From Candidatus Poribacteria bacterium (lineage in GTDB: Bacteria; Poribacteria; WGA-4E; WGA-3G), in NCBI GenBank assembly GCA_026702755.1, contig JAPPBX010000115.1, positions 29,530-93,529 of the forward strand: a stretch of 64,000 nucleotides of DNA, read 5' to 3'. The notes below the pieces were generated by a model that was given only the letters and a program-made list of their open reading frames with translations, ran no database searches and was not told the DNA's origin. The position numbers and the translations under genes are program-made. Shown here in pieces: positions 9,415 through 17,206 of the stretch. The first letter of the stretch is position 1; each line of letters starts with the position of its first letter.

Positions 9415-10236
9415 ATGCAGTATCGCACACTCGGTAAAACAGGACTTAGCGTCTCAGAAATTGGATACGGTGGTGGCAGGGTTCGTCCAGAGCACGATGA
9501 GACATCGCTCGTTAAGATGCTCCATTACGCTATGGATTGTGGGCTTAACTATCTTGATACCGCACCTGATTATGGTGGGGGTTACAGTGAAACGATTATC
9601 GGCAAGGCAATTGCGGGACGGCGAGAATCGTGCATCGTTGCCACGAAGACGGAAGCTTATGACCCCGATGGTATTGCCACCGATGTGGAAGGGAGTCTGC
9701 AACGTCTCGGTACTGACTACATTGATGTCCTGCAGTTCCACGGTGGTTGGTTTTATACCGACGATGTTGACACGATTCTCAATAAAGGGGGGTTAGAGAC
9801 GTATCTCAAACTGAAGGCGGACGGGAAAGTTCGTTTTATCGGTTTCTCTGCAGACGGTCCCTCAGGTGGGACAGAGCAATTTATTGCTACTGGTGAGTTT
9901 GACATGATGCAGATTCATTACAATCTGATGTATCAGAGCACCTGCGATGCGTTCGGTAGACGCGGAGTCATCCCCGATGCTGTTGCACAGGAGATGGGGA
10001 TTGTGTTGATGCGTTCTACCACCAGCAATGCCTTCCAGAACCTCATGAAGCACTGCTTTCCCAACGAGATGGCGGATGTTGATGTAGATAGTTTCCTGCT
10101 CAACTATTCGCTCTCGAACCCGATGGTGAACGTTGCACTGATGAGCCTGCAAAGCATTGACGATGTGGATTGGACAAACGCTGTGTCGGACAATGTGGAC
10201 GGACGGTTAGATTTGCGAGCGGTTCATAGGAGATAG
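9415..10236 (+). CDS. Aldo/keto reductase
   Basis: A 273-residue NAD(P)H-dependent oxidoreductase. The family start (QYRTLGKTGLSVSEIGYGGG) begins at the ATG chosen here; an in-frame ATG 42 bases upstream gives only a non-homologous extension. Catalytic residues are visible: Asp and Tyr in YLDTAPDYGGGYSE, Lys in VATKTEAY and His in DVLQFHGG. The protein is shorter than typical 320-residue AKRs. Its carbonyl substrate is unknown. It follows dnaE by about 50 bases on the same strand but is probably not functionally linked. Confidence 0.9.
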   Translation: MQYRTLGKTGLSVSEIGYGGGRVRPEHDETSLVKMLHYAMDCGLNYLDTAPDYGGGYSETIIGKAIAGRRESCIVATKTEAYDPDGIATDVEGSLQRLGTDYIDVLQFHGGWFYTDDVDTILNKGGLETYLKLKADGKVRFIGFSADGPSGGTEQFIATGEFDMMQIHYNLMYQSTCDAFGRRGVIPDAVAQEMGIVLMRSTTSNAFQNLMKHCFPNEMADVDVDSFLLNYSLSNPMVNVALMSLQSIDDVDWTNAVSDNVDGRLDLRAVHRR

Positions 10237-10304
10237 TTTTCTGATCCACCGCAAAGGTCAATTACGTTTAGTCCCGATGCCGACTTATAGCCAGCATTTG
10301 AATC

Positions 10305-10350
10305 TCATTGAGCGATTATGACAGCTGACCACCGATAGCCAACAGCCAAC
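10305..10350. repeat. Heptad-type repeat end
   Basis: ACAGCTGACCACCGATAGCCAACAGC belongs to the CTGATAACC/CCGATAGCC heptad family that marks many intergenic gaps here. It sits between the aldo/keto reductase and the convergent ecfT-like gene. Confidence 0.45.
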
Positions 10351-10351
10351 T

Positions 10352-11209
10352 CTACAGAACCTCCCGCGTAAACGTATAGACCACCCGCAACCACGACGCA
10401 TAATAGATACCGTTCGCATAGCAGAAATAGAGCAGCTTCAACCCCACAATACCAACTAAACAGACAGACAACACGGCGAGCAGCCCAAAATCCCATGCGC
10501 GCATCTTCAAAGCCCGCAAAGAGGTCCGTTGCACCGCCGCTTCCGGCGAAAACCCCCGGCTCTCAACAGACTCACCGAGATGCGTCGCGTGCCGGATATT
10601 CCCCGCCAAGATAGGTCGGAAACTATTGAGAACCCCCCGACAGGTCGCCAACAAATTCAATCGGAAATACCGGAACCCTCTGAGCCTTTGGGAACGGAAG
10701 ACAGCCGCCGCCTCATTCGCAATCACCGGAATGAAATGCAGGGCAGTCGTCACCATAAAAGCGAGTGTCGCTGGCACACGTAACTGCGCTAAAGCGAGGA
10801 GCAGATCCCGCGGTTGCGTCGTCCAGACGATGAAACATCCGATCACAAGCGTCGTGTTGAAACGAAGGGATTGGACAATCCCGTGAAACAATCCCTCCCG
10901 ATAGACACGGATACCGCCCGTCATCTTCCCGAAGATCGGGAATTCCGCTGGCACGAGCGTAAACAGTACTGTGCGCGGAAACTCGTTATAGAAGATCGCC
11001 TGACTGTAAATTAATCCCCACGTCGTAAAAAAGAGAAAGACGCAGAGCAACCCGATCTGCCGCCATGTCGGGACAGATAACGCCACAAGTGCGAGACTCC
11101 CCAAAAAACAGACGAACAGTGCCATTGGACTGTCCAGCAAAATGACGAGACATCCGCCTATCAGCATCATCAATATTTTCGTGCGGGGTTCCAGTTTAGT
11201 ATTCTGCAT
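10352..11209 (-). CDS. EcfT-family energy-coupling factor transporter transmembrane protein
   Basis: A 285-residue membrane protein of the CbiQ/EcfT family, which couples ECF ATPases to a substrate-binding S component for vitamin or metal uptake. Hydrophobic helices occupy roughly residues 12-60, 105-130 and 235-260. The characteristic cytoplasmic coupling motifs appear as SQRLRGFRYFRL and ESRGFSPEA (the Ala-Arg-Gly-like signatures that contact the ATPases). No S component or ATP-binding protein is adjacent, so the substrate cannot be inferred. The gene is flanked by a repeat and by a long intergenic region. Confidence 0.82.
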   Translation of the reverse strand: MQNTKLEPRTKILMMLIGGCLVILLDSPMALFVCFLGSLALVALSVPTWRQIGLLCVFLFFTTWGLIYSQAIFYNEFPRTVLFTLVPAEFPIFGKMTGGIRVYREGLFHGIVQSLRFNTTLVIGCFIVWTTQPRDLLLALAQLRVPATLAFMVTTALHFIPVIANEAAAVFRSQRLRGFRYFRLNLLATCRGVLNSFRPILAGNIRHATHLGESVESRGFSPEAAVQRTSLRALKMRAWDFGLLAVLSVCLVGIVGLKLLYFCYANGIYYASWLRVVYTFTREVL

Positions 11210-11382
11210 CGTGCGATTCTTCTGTATCTACCTCCCTAACAAGTATAGCACCCTCATGCTCCATTTACCAATTAAAACTTCTCTTGCCCGCCTGATAAGG
11301 GGTTAAGTGGAAAAAGTTTCCAACCCCGACGGTTCCGTGCACCACCTTTTTCTGTAGGAGCGAACTCCGGACGGAATTTAAT

Positions 11383-11411
11383 TTGACTGAAAAGCCAAAT
11401 TTGAGTAAAAT
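11383..11411 (+). promoter_or_regulatory. Sigma-70-like promoter for the STAS gene
   Basis: TTGACT (11383-11388) and TAAAAT (11406-11411) with a 17-base spacer, about 115 bases before the STAS ATG. Confidence 0.55.
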
Positions 11412-11524
11412 CGTTTATAGTAGGGCAAGTTTATGATAAAATAAATTGTGAATAATATGTCCTAACTCCAGTTTCTATGATTGAATCTATATTTTTGTTC
11501 AGGGTAAAACAAAAGGAGAAAATA

Positions 11525-11866
11525 ATGGCAACAGAAATTCGTGAGCAAGACGGTGTTACGATTATAGAACCCAGCGGAAGGATAGTCGGATTAGCGGTAT
11601 CAGAACTCCGGGAAACAATCTCGCAACAGATAGAGGCTGCTGATACACCGCGCATCCTCATTAATTTTTCGGATGTCAATCAGGTCGACAGTGGAGGACT
11701 CGGTGCCCTTATGGAGGCACGTGCCTTGGCAAACCAAAAGCAAGGACGCATCGGTGTCATCAATGTCGGGGAAAACATCAAAAACCTACTCGTTCTGAGC
11801 CGAATTGTAAGTCAGTTTGAGCATTTCGACAGCGAAGATGCTGCAGTCGCGGCACTCTCCGCATAA
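11525..11866 (+). CDS. Anti-sigma factor antagonist (STAS domain)
   Basis: A 113-residue single-domain STAS protein of the SpoIIAA/RsbV type. The phosphorylatable serine sits in the canonical loop (NQVDSGGLGAL). Such proteins sequester an anti-sigma kinase when unphosphorylated and so release a sigma factor. AAGGAGAAAATA precedes the ATG at 11525, which also matches the family N terminus (ATEIREQDGVTIIEPSG); an upstream ATG at 11477 adds only an unrelated extension. It is monocistronic: its own promoter, a Rho-independent terminator 21 bases after the stop, and no kinase or sigma gene nearby. Confidence 0.92.
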   Translation: MATEIREQDGVTIIEPSGRIVGLAVSELRETISQQIEAADTPRILINFSDVNQVDSGGLGALMEARALANQKQGRIGVINVGENIKNLLVLSRIVSQFEHFDSEDAAVAALSA

Positions 11867-11887
11867 AACCTGACGTTCAATGTAAAA

Positions 11888-11913
11888 GGGGTTGGTCCCA
11901 CCAACCCTTTTTT
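11888..11913 (+). terminator. Rho-independent terminator after the STAS gene
   Basis: GGGTTGGT, a three-base CCC loop, ACCAACCC, then a run of six Ts: an 8-bp GC-rich stem with a T-tract directly downstream of the STAS gene. Confidence 0.85.
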
Positions 11914-11925
11914 CATTGCATAGCA

Positions 11926-11949
11926 CCTACTGATAACTGATAACTAATG
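11926..11949. repeat. Short CTGATAACTGATAACT heptad repeat
   Basis: Two tandem copies of CTGATAA in the gap between the STAS terminator and the end of the next, convergent gene. It is the shortest member of the heptad family in this window. Confidence 0.5.
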
Positions 11950-11982
11950 TAGAAGATTGCTCCTCCAGAGGAGGCAAACCGT

Positions 11983-14652
11983 TTAACAAACCAACGTCAC
12001 AACAATAAATTCCTGACCCTCCGCATAAGGCACGCCCCACTCAAGCTGCTCACCACACGTGACATGCCCCACACTACATTGGTAGGACCCCGCCGCCATC
12101 CCCCGAATAGAGATATGCGCACATTCCGTATGCTTGGACGGCTTCGATAAAACCAACTCCAACCGCCGCAAATCCTTCGTAAGTGTTACCTTCTCAATAC
12201 GCGCCTTCAACGTCTCCAACTCCACGCCGAGCGGCACAAAAGATGCCCTAACACCCAACCCATCTTGTGGGACAAGCGTAAAATCGTTCGCCGTTTCTGC
12301 GACAGCGCACCCGTAGCCAATAAGCCCAAAATCCGGATCTTGAACGAGATAGGATTTCAGCATACTCAAGTTGCCGTAGAGTCCCATACCCACCTCACCA
12401 GAGAAGCAGCCGTTCCGATAGTAGTTATATTCCGGCGACCCTTTCTCCGGTGGATTGAACCGCCACTCCCGACCGTTGTACCCCTTACCCGACGGATCCA
12501 CACAACTCCAGACCGCCAAAGTCGCGCCGTAAGCCTTCTGCAGGAAATGCAAATCACCCGTTTGCTCATATCTGTCGAACAGCGGACGCGCCAACAGCGG
12601 TGTCGGATAACACCCGATATACCGCATATTCGTGCAGTAGGAAAACCACATCGGTGTAGCGTCGCGACTTGCGAGGATTGTATCCACAGTCCGCTTCTTC
12701 AGCGATTCATCGTCGGCGACCTGCGCCAAGTAGTATAACGCCGCCTTTGAGGCGTGATCGAAACAATACTCCGATGCGAACGGATATTCCTCCTCAAGGA
12801 AAAACGGGAGACACCCCTCAATGGCATCTCGGAGCGTCTGGTGTTCGGCATCCATCCCCTCTATTTTCAACGATCTCAGTAGATGTGCCAGAATCGGTGA
12901 CCCCATCGGTGCATGCGTTTTCGACATATTACCGCGATGGTAATCGATGTAATTCTTCGTCTCATAGACGCTCTCGTAGGTAGAATCGAGATAGGACGCG
13001 AGTGCCGTGTTATAGGCGAGGTCGAGATATTCCAATGGCTCACGGCTCGTTTGTACCCCGTGCAACTTAGTAATCCGATACATCTGATAATAGATGTTAT
13101 AGACGTGCGGATAGTTATAGATACGCCAGACGTAATCCCACCGCCGCCACGAACCCTCCCTCAGCCCGATGAGTGAGTTCAACACCCGATAGTTGTCTTT
13201 GTCCTGCAGTTTGCCGTAAAGGAAATTCTCAATAAATTCATCCAAGGCGTGGATCTCCTGCTCGTCAGGATAATAAGCGTTTTTCCCAGCGAGGAATACG
13301 GGTGGTGCGAAACACCGGTCGTCGCTGCCCCCCATATCAATCGAACCACAGGGTGCCTCCTCTTCCACAATGAGCCTTTCAGCCTCGTTGTTCCAGATAC
13401 GAAAACTATAGTGGCAGAGGTCGTCCGGATCCTCAACCCGCTGATTCTCGACGATGAATTTCGCACGCGCTTTCATCAAATCTTCTATCGCTGCAATCCC
13501 CTTGAACAGCAGGTGTGTCCAATCACCATTTCCGTAACGGATTTTCACCTTCTGCTCTCCCATCGAAGTGAGACGAACGGTATACGTATGGCGGTCACCC
13601 ATCATTGCGACAGGTTCAACGTCGATGCCACCGTCCATCTCAATAGCCGTAATCCGTTTCTGGCACCGGAGCAGCAGATGCGCTGTCGTGTCAACAGGAA
13701 GCACCATTCCCGGCACAATCTTCACAGCGACCTTGCCTTGCTGATACAATGTCTCGTTGACATCGGCGTAGTCCTTAACACGACATAGCGTAAATGCGAA
13801 AGTCCGTTTTTCACTCGGAGCCAAAGTAAGCGATCGGTGTCCGTTATACCAAGGCTCAACTGCTGTCGCCTCGGAAAACAGATAAAACATGGAACCCTCA
13901 CCCCTCATCATCTCGGTATTTGGGAACAATCCATACCCTGAAATTGCCTCAAATGCAGTGTCGCCCTGCGGAATAAAGAGCAAATGGTCGCCTTTGCCGC
14001 TTGCACGGGTTGCAAGGATATAGGATGAATGCCCGGAGACAAACGAACTCTCAATCACGCGTTGCTCAAAGACATACTTCGTAGACTCAACCGACCTGTG
14101 ATTGAATCCCTGTTTCTCGTCGCCGATGTTGTAATTCGTATTCAGCGTGATCGGCAACCCCAACTCACCGACTTCGACCTGTGTCTGCGTCCTGTTCTCA
14201 AGCGTGATCGTCCACAGAATCGCATCGTCGTCAAATTCATAATGTTGCTCAATATCAAGATGTTGAAGTCCGCCTCGGTTGACAGAATCGCCGGCATAAC
14301 GGGTCGTTATCGAATCATCGTCATAAGTCACTGTGCGGACATCGTCGCTGAGGAAGGTATGCATCGCGCGCCACGACTCTTCATCCGCAAGTCGCGCCTT
14401 CAGCACGACATCACCAGTCCAGCAGTGCATGGGGATCCGTTGTGCCTTTTCCGGGACGTGCCGTTGCTTCCACCAGATATTGAGGCGCGTGTTCTGCTCA
14501 TTCCCAAAGAAGTTTGTGCCTTGCGCGTCTTCTGTCAGGTACAGACCTTTGATAACACCGCTCCGTCTGTCCACATCAAGGATGTAATGTTCATTTGTTA
14601 AACGGAGATAGGCATCGTGGGGAGTATAGCGTGCGTATCGGACCTGTAGCAT
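11983..14652 (-). CDS. Large putative carbohydrate-active protein (DUF5695-like)
   Basis: An 889-residue protein with no signal peptide. The N-terminal half is beta-rich and resembles a galactose-mutarotase-like sandwich (residues about 1-380; DAYLRLTNEHYILDVDRRSG). The second half is helix-rich with aromatic acidic stretches (RRWDYVWRIYNYPHVYNIYY, WFSYCTNMRYIGCYPTPL, WRFNPPEKGSPEYNYY) reminiscent of alpha/alpha-barrel glycan-processing enzymes. I tentatively relate it to DUF5695; the reaction is unknown. The start at 14652 was chosen because GCAGGA lies just upstream and the family-like sequence begins there. The frame stays open to 14760, but only with a TTG codon and spacer-like residues. 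It is monocistronic. Confidence 0.7.
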   Translation of the reverse strand: MLQVRYARYTPHDAYLRLTNEHYILDVDRRSGVIKGLYLTEDAQGTNFFGNEQNTRLNIWWKQRHVPEKAQRIPMHCWTGDVVLKARLADEESWRAMHTFLSDDVRTVTYDDDSITTRYAGDSVNRGGLQHLDIEQHYEFDDDAILWTITLENRTQTQVEVGELGLPITLNTNYNIGDEKQGFNHRSVESTKYVFEQRVIESSFVSGHSSYILATRASGKGDHLLFIPQGDTAFEAISGYGLFPNTEMMRGEGSMFYLFSEATAVEPWYNGHRSLTLAPSEKRTFAFTLCRVKDYADVNETLYQQGKVAVKIVPGMVLPVDTTAHLLLRCQKRITAIEMDGGIDVEPVAMMGDRHTYTVRLTSMGEQKVKIRYGNGDWTHLLFKGIAAIEDLMKARAKFIVENQRVEDPDDLCHYSFRIWNNEAERLIVEEEAPCGSIDMGGSDDRCFAPPVFLAGKNAYYPDEQEIHALDEFIENFLYGKLQDKDNYRVLNSLIGLREGSWRRWDYVWRIYNYPHVYNIYYQMYRITKLHGVQTSREPLEYLDLAYNTALASYLDSTYESVYETKNYIDYHRGNMSKTHAPMGSPILAHLLRSLKIEGMDAEHQTLRDAIEGCLPFFLEEEYPFASEYCFDHASKAALYYLAQVADDESLKKRTVDTILASRDATPMWFSYCTNMRYIGCYPTPLLARPLFDRYEQTGDLHFLQKAYGATLAVWSCVDPSGKGYNGREWRFNPPEKGSPEYNYYRNGCFSGEVGMGLYGNLSMLKSYLVQDPDFGLIGYGCAVAETANDFTLVPQDGLGVRASFVPLGVELETLKARIEKVTLTKDLRRLELVLSKPSKHTECAHISIRGMAAGSYQCSVGHVTCGEQLEWGVPYAEGQEFIVVTLVC

Positions 14653-14764
14653 AATATCCTGCTCACTTTCGGTTTTAACTTGAGAATACCCGCTCCGATA
14701 GAATCTGTCAAGAAAAAACAAATCTCCTGTAGAAAGTATCTCCGAATCCCGACGCTTCAATCTT

Positions 14765-14796
14765 CTTGTAGGATCGAGCTCCCGATTGCGAACCTA
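14765..14796. repeat. TGTAGG...CCTACA palindromic repeat
   Basis: TGTAGGATCG pairs with CGAACCTACA (9 of 10) around a short loop. Related TGTAGGAGCGA sequence occurs near 11354 and GCGAGC/GCTCGC near 25054, so this is a small dispersed hairpin repeat in the leader region before the dehydrogenase. Confidence 0.45.
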
Positions 14797-14894
14797 CACA
14801 AATACTGCCCTTCCAAGATTAAAAACACCGAAATACAAACAGCCAGCAAAATTCGCGCAATCAGCGTAATCCGCGATTCAGACAAATGTTTCTA

Positions 14895-14923
14895 TTGACA
14901 GCCTCCTAAATCTATGATAAACT
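14895..14923 (+). promoter_or_regulatory. Sigma-70-like promoter for the D-2-hydroxyacid dehydrogenase gene
   Basis: TTGACA (14895-14900) and TAAACT (14918-14923) with a 17-base spacer, about 50 bases before the ATG. Confidence 0.6.
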
Positions 14924-14976
14924 TCGGCGTATCCAAACGACTCTCACGGAAAATTCTATAACGAAGGAGACGATCA

Positions 14977-15924
14977 ATGGCAAAAGTCAAAGTCCTGATT
15001 GCCAGCGGAATTAGCCAAGAAATCGCAGATATGCTGCAGGATGCCCCACCGGAGATGGACATCCATTTTTTACCGAAAGACGAATCGCTCAGCGACCACC
15101 TTTCAGATGTTGAAATCCTCTACGGAACAGTGCCAGAGGCGGCACTCCCTTATGCGACCTCCCTTCAGTGGGTGATGCAGCCATTCGTAGGCGTGGAAGG
15201 CTCAATGTATCCCGCCTTCAAAGAAAGTTCGATCACACTCGTGAACAGCAAACGGTTGTATGGACCACAGCTTGCCGAACATGCGTTCGCGCTTCTGCTC
15301 GCGCTGACACGCGGCATCAATACACAACTCGATCTGATGCGGGAGAAAAAATGGGAGTGGCTGCCGTGTGTTGAGGTATCAGGGATGACGATGGGGGTAC
15401 TCGGACTCGGCGGTATCGGTAGAGCTGTCGCGCAACGCGCCAAGGCGTTCGATTTCAACGTGATCGCAGTGGACCCGGAACCGATGGACAAGCCAGACAC
15501 AGTTGATGAATTGGGTCAACTCGATTGGTTGCCAGAGTTCCTATCCCGCTCGGAAGTGTTGACGGTTTGCTGTCCAATCACACCGCAAACCCACAAACTG
15601 TTATCCCATGCAGAATTCGATGCCCTGCCAGAGGGCAGCTTCTTCATCAACGTCAGTCGCGGTAGGGTAGTGGACGAAGAGGCACTGATTGCCGCACTGG
15701 AAAGTGGAAAATTAGCGGGTGCTGGATTAGACGTAACCTATACGGAACCCTGTCCAACAGACAATCCGTTATGGATGCTCCCGAACGTGATTCTAACGTC
15801 CCATACTGCTGGCGCATCACAGAACATCGCCAAACGTGCGATGGAACTGTTCATCAATAACATGCACAAATACGTGAATGGTGAACCGCTCACCAACGTT
15901 GTGGACAAGGACAAAGGCTATTAG
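14977..15924 (+). CDS. D-2-hydroxyacid dehydrogenase
   Basis: A 315-residue NAD(P)-dependent dehydrogenase that interconverts a 2-ketoacid and a D-2-hydroxyacid. The Rossmann motif is GLGGIGRAVAQRA (about residue 138). The catalytic Arg is in INVSRGRVVDEEAL, the Glu in TYTEPCPTDNPLW and the His in LTSHTAG, so the active site is intact. GAAGGAG precedes the ATG with good spacing. Its TAG stop overlaps the stop of the convergent enolase-superfamily gene in the sequence TTAG. The pairing with a sugar-acid-dehydratase-like gene hints at sugar-acid catabolism, but the substrate is not shown. Confidence 0.93.
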   Translation: MAKVKVLIASGISQEIADMLQDAPPEMDIHFLPKDESLSDHLSDVEILYGTVPEAALPYATSLQWVMQPFVGVEGSMYPAFKESSITLVNSKRLYGPQLAEHAFALLLALTRGINTQLDLMREKKWEWLPCVEVSGMTMGVLGLGGIGRAVAQRAKAFDFNVIAVDPEPMDKPDTVDELGQLDWLPEFLSRSEVLTVCCPITPQTHKLLSHAEFDALPEGSFFINVSRGRVVDEEALIAALESGKLAGAGLDVTYTEPCPTDNPLWMLPNVILTSHTAGASQNIAKRAMELFINNMHKYVNGEPLTNVVDKDKGY

Positions 15925-17063
15925 GCATCTATCGCAAAGGCTTCTAACGCTTCCGTATCAATATCAACACCGATGCCGGGCATATCATCAAGGACGAAAG
16001 CCCCATCTTCAACCCGCGGTTTTCGCGTGGTGATCTGCCCCTTCATTTGATATGCCTCTGGAGAATGTTCCATAATCAGGAAGTTCGGGATCGTCGCTGA
16101 AAATTGGACTGTTGCGGCAATCGACAAGATGCCGCCCCCGCCGATGTGTGGTGTTACTGGAATGTTGTAGGTATCCGCGAGGCTCGCAATCCGTTTCCCT
16201 TCGGTGAGTCCAGTGCGCGCAATGTCCGGCATCGTGATGTCGCAGGCGCGACGCTCAAACACCTCCCGCAATTCAAAACGGGTGCGGGTCCACTCCCCAA
16301 TAGCGACCGACATATCTAACGCTTGTGCTAACGCTGCCTGTCCAGGGATATCCTCCGGCACCGTCGGCGACTCTAACCACATCACATCCAATGCCTCAAG
16401 CCCGCGTCCGAGTAGAATCGCGTCAGGGATGCTGTATTGGGTATGGACATCCACCATCAACTTGATCTGTGGACCCACCCGCTCGCGCACGGCTGCAACG
16501 ATCTCCAAAATCTCCTCACGGCTGCTGGTCGAGTGAATCTTCAATCCACCATAACCTTGTGCGACATATTCCGATGCCTTGGATGCCGCTGCTTCGGGTG
16601 TACTTCCACCCACACCAGCATACAGAGGTATCGTATCCCGATATCTACCGCCAAGCACTTTATGTACCGGTTTCCCCGTCGCCTGCCCGATGATGTCCCA
16701 CAGCGCGATATCACAGCCAGCGAGCGCATCGATAAAAAAGCCGGTATAGTGTCCGCGCTCCCGCATCGCCGTGAACATGCGTTGCCAGAGATATTCCACA
16801 TCAAACGGATCTTTTCCCATCAGTATCGGACGACACAAATCCTCAACGATTGTTTTTGAGGTGCGCGGCGAGACAGGACTTTGCCCTTCGCCATACCCCA
16901 CGATTCCGTCTGACGTAGTGATTCGGACAACCATCGTTTCATGGTGCCGTGCGTAGATACAACGCCATCCCTCATCTGGCAAGTAATAATTGTCGGTCCG
17001 CTGTTCGGATGACCTGTCGGTTTGGAATCTGAGCGCGAACGCTTCAACGTGTGTAATTTTCAT
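15921..17063 (-). CDS. Mandelate racemase/muconate lactonizing enzyme family protein
   Basis: A 380-residue enolase-superfamily enzyme that abstracts a proton alpha to a carboxylate. Start at 17063 matches the family N terminus (KITHVEAFALRF) and has AGGGGATA upstream; the longer frame to 17165 is rejected. Metal ligands are Asp in LMVDVHTQ, Glu in WLESPTVPED and Glu in IGEWTRTRFEL; the catalytic His lies in VTPHIGGGG. The usual KxK at the end of the second barrel strand reads LKIHST, so one base is Lys and the other His. That points away from mandelate racemase itself and towards a sugar-acid dehydratase or an unassigned subgroup. Confidence 0.9.
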   Translation of the reverse strand: MKITHVEAFALRFQTDRSSEQRTDNYYLPDEGWRCIYARHHETMVVRITTSDGIVGYGEGQSPVSPRTSKTIVEDLCRPILMGKDPFDVEYLWQRMFTAMRERGHYTGFFIDALAGCDIALWDIIGQATGKPVHKVLGGRYRDTIPLYAGVGGSTPEAAASKASEYVAQGYGGLKIHSTSSREEILEIVAAVRERVGPQIKLMVDVHTQYSIPDAILLGRGLEALDVMWLESPTVPEDIPGQAALAQALDMSVAIGEWTRTRFELREVFERRACDITMPDIARTGLTEGKRIASLADTYNIPVTPHIGGGGILSIAATVQFSATIPNFLIMEHSPEAYQMKGQITTRKPRVEDGAFVLDDMPGIGVDIDTEALEAFAIDA

Positions 17064-17206
17064 AACTAAATATCCCCTGATGCTCACAACGGATTTTCTT
17101 GAACTTTTACGTGAATAAACGTAAAATACAAGGAGAAGGTTCACATTTCTGCGAGAACACGTCAAGGCTTTTCACCAACCGCCTATTCACTCGCTAAACT
17201 CTCACG

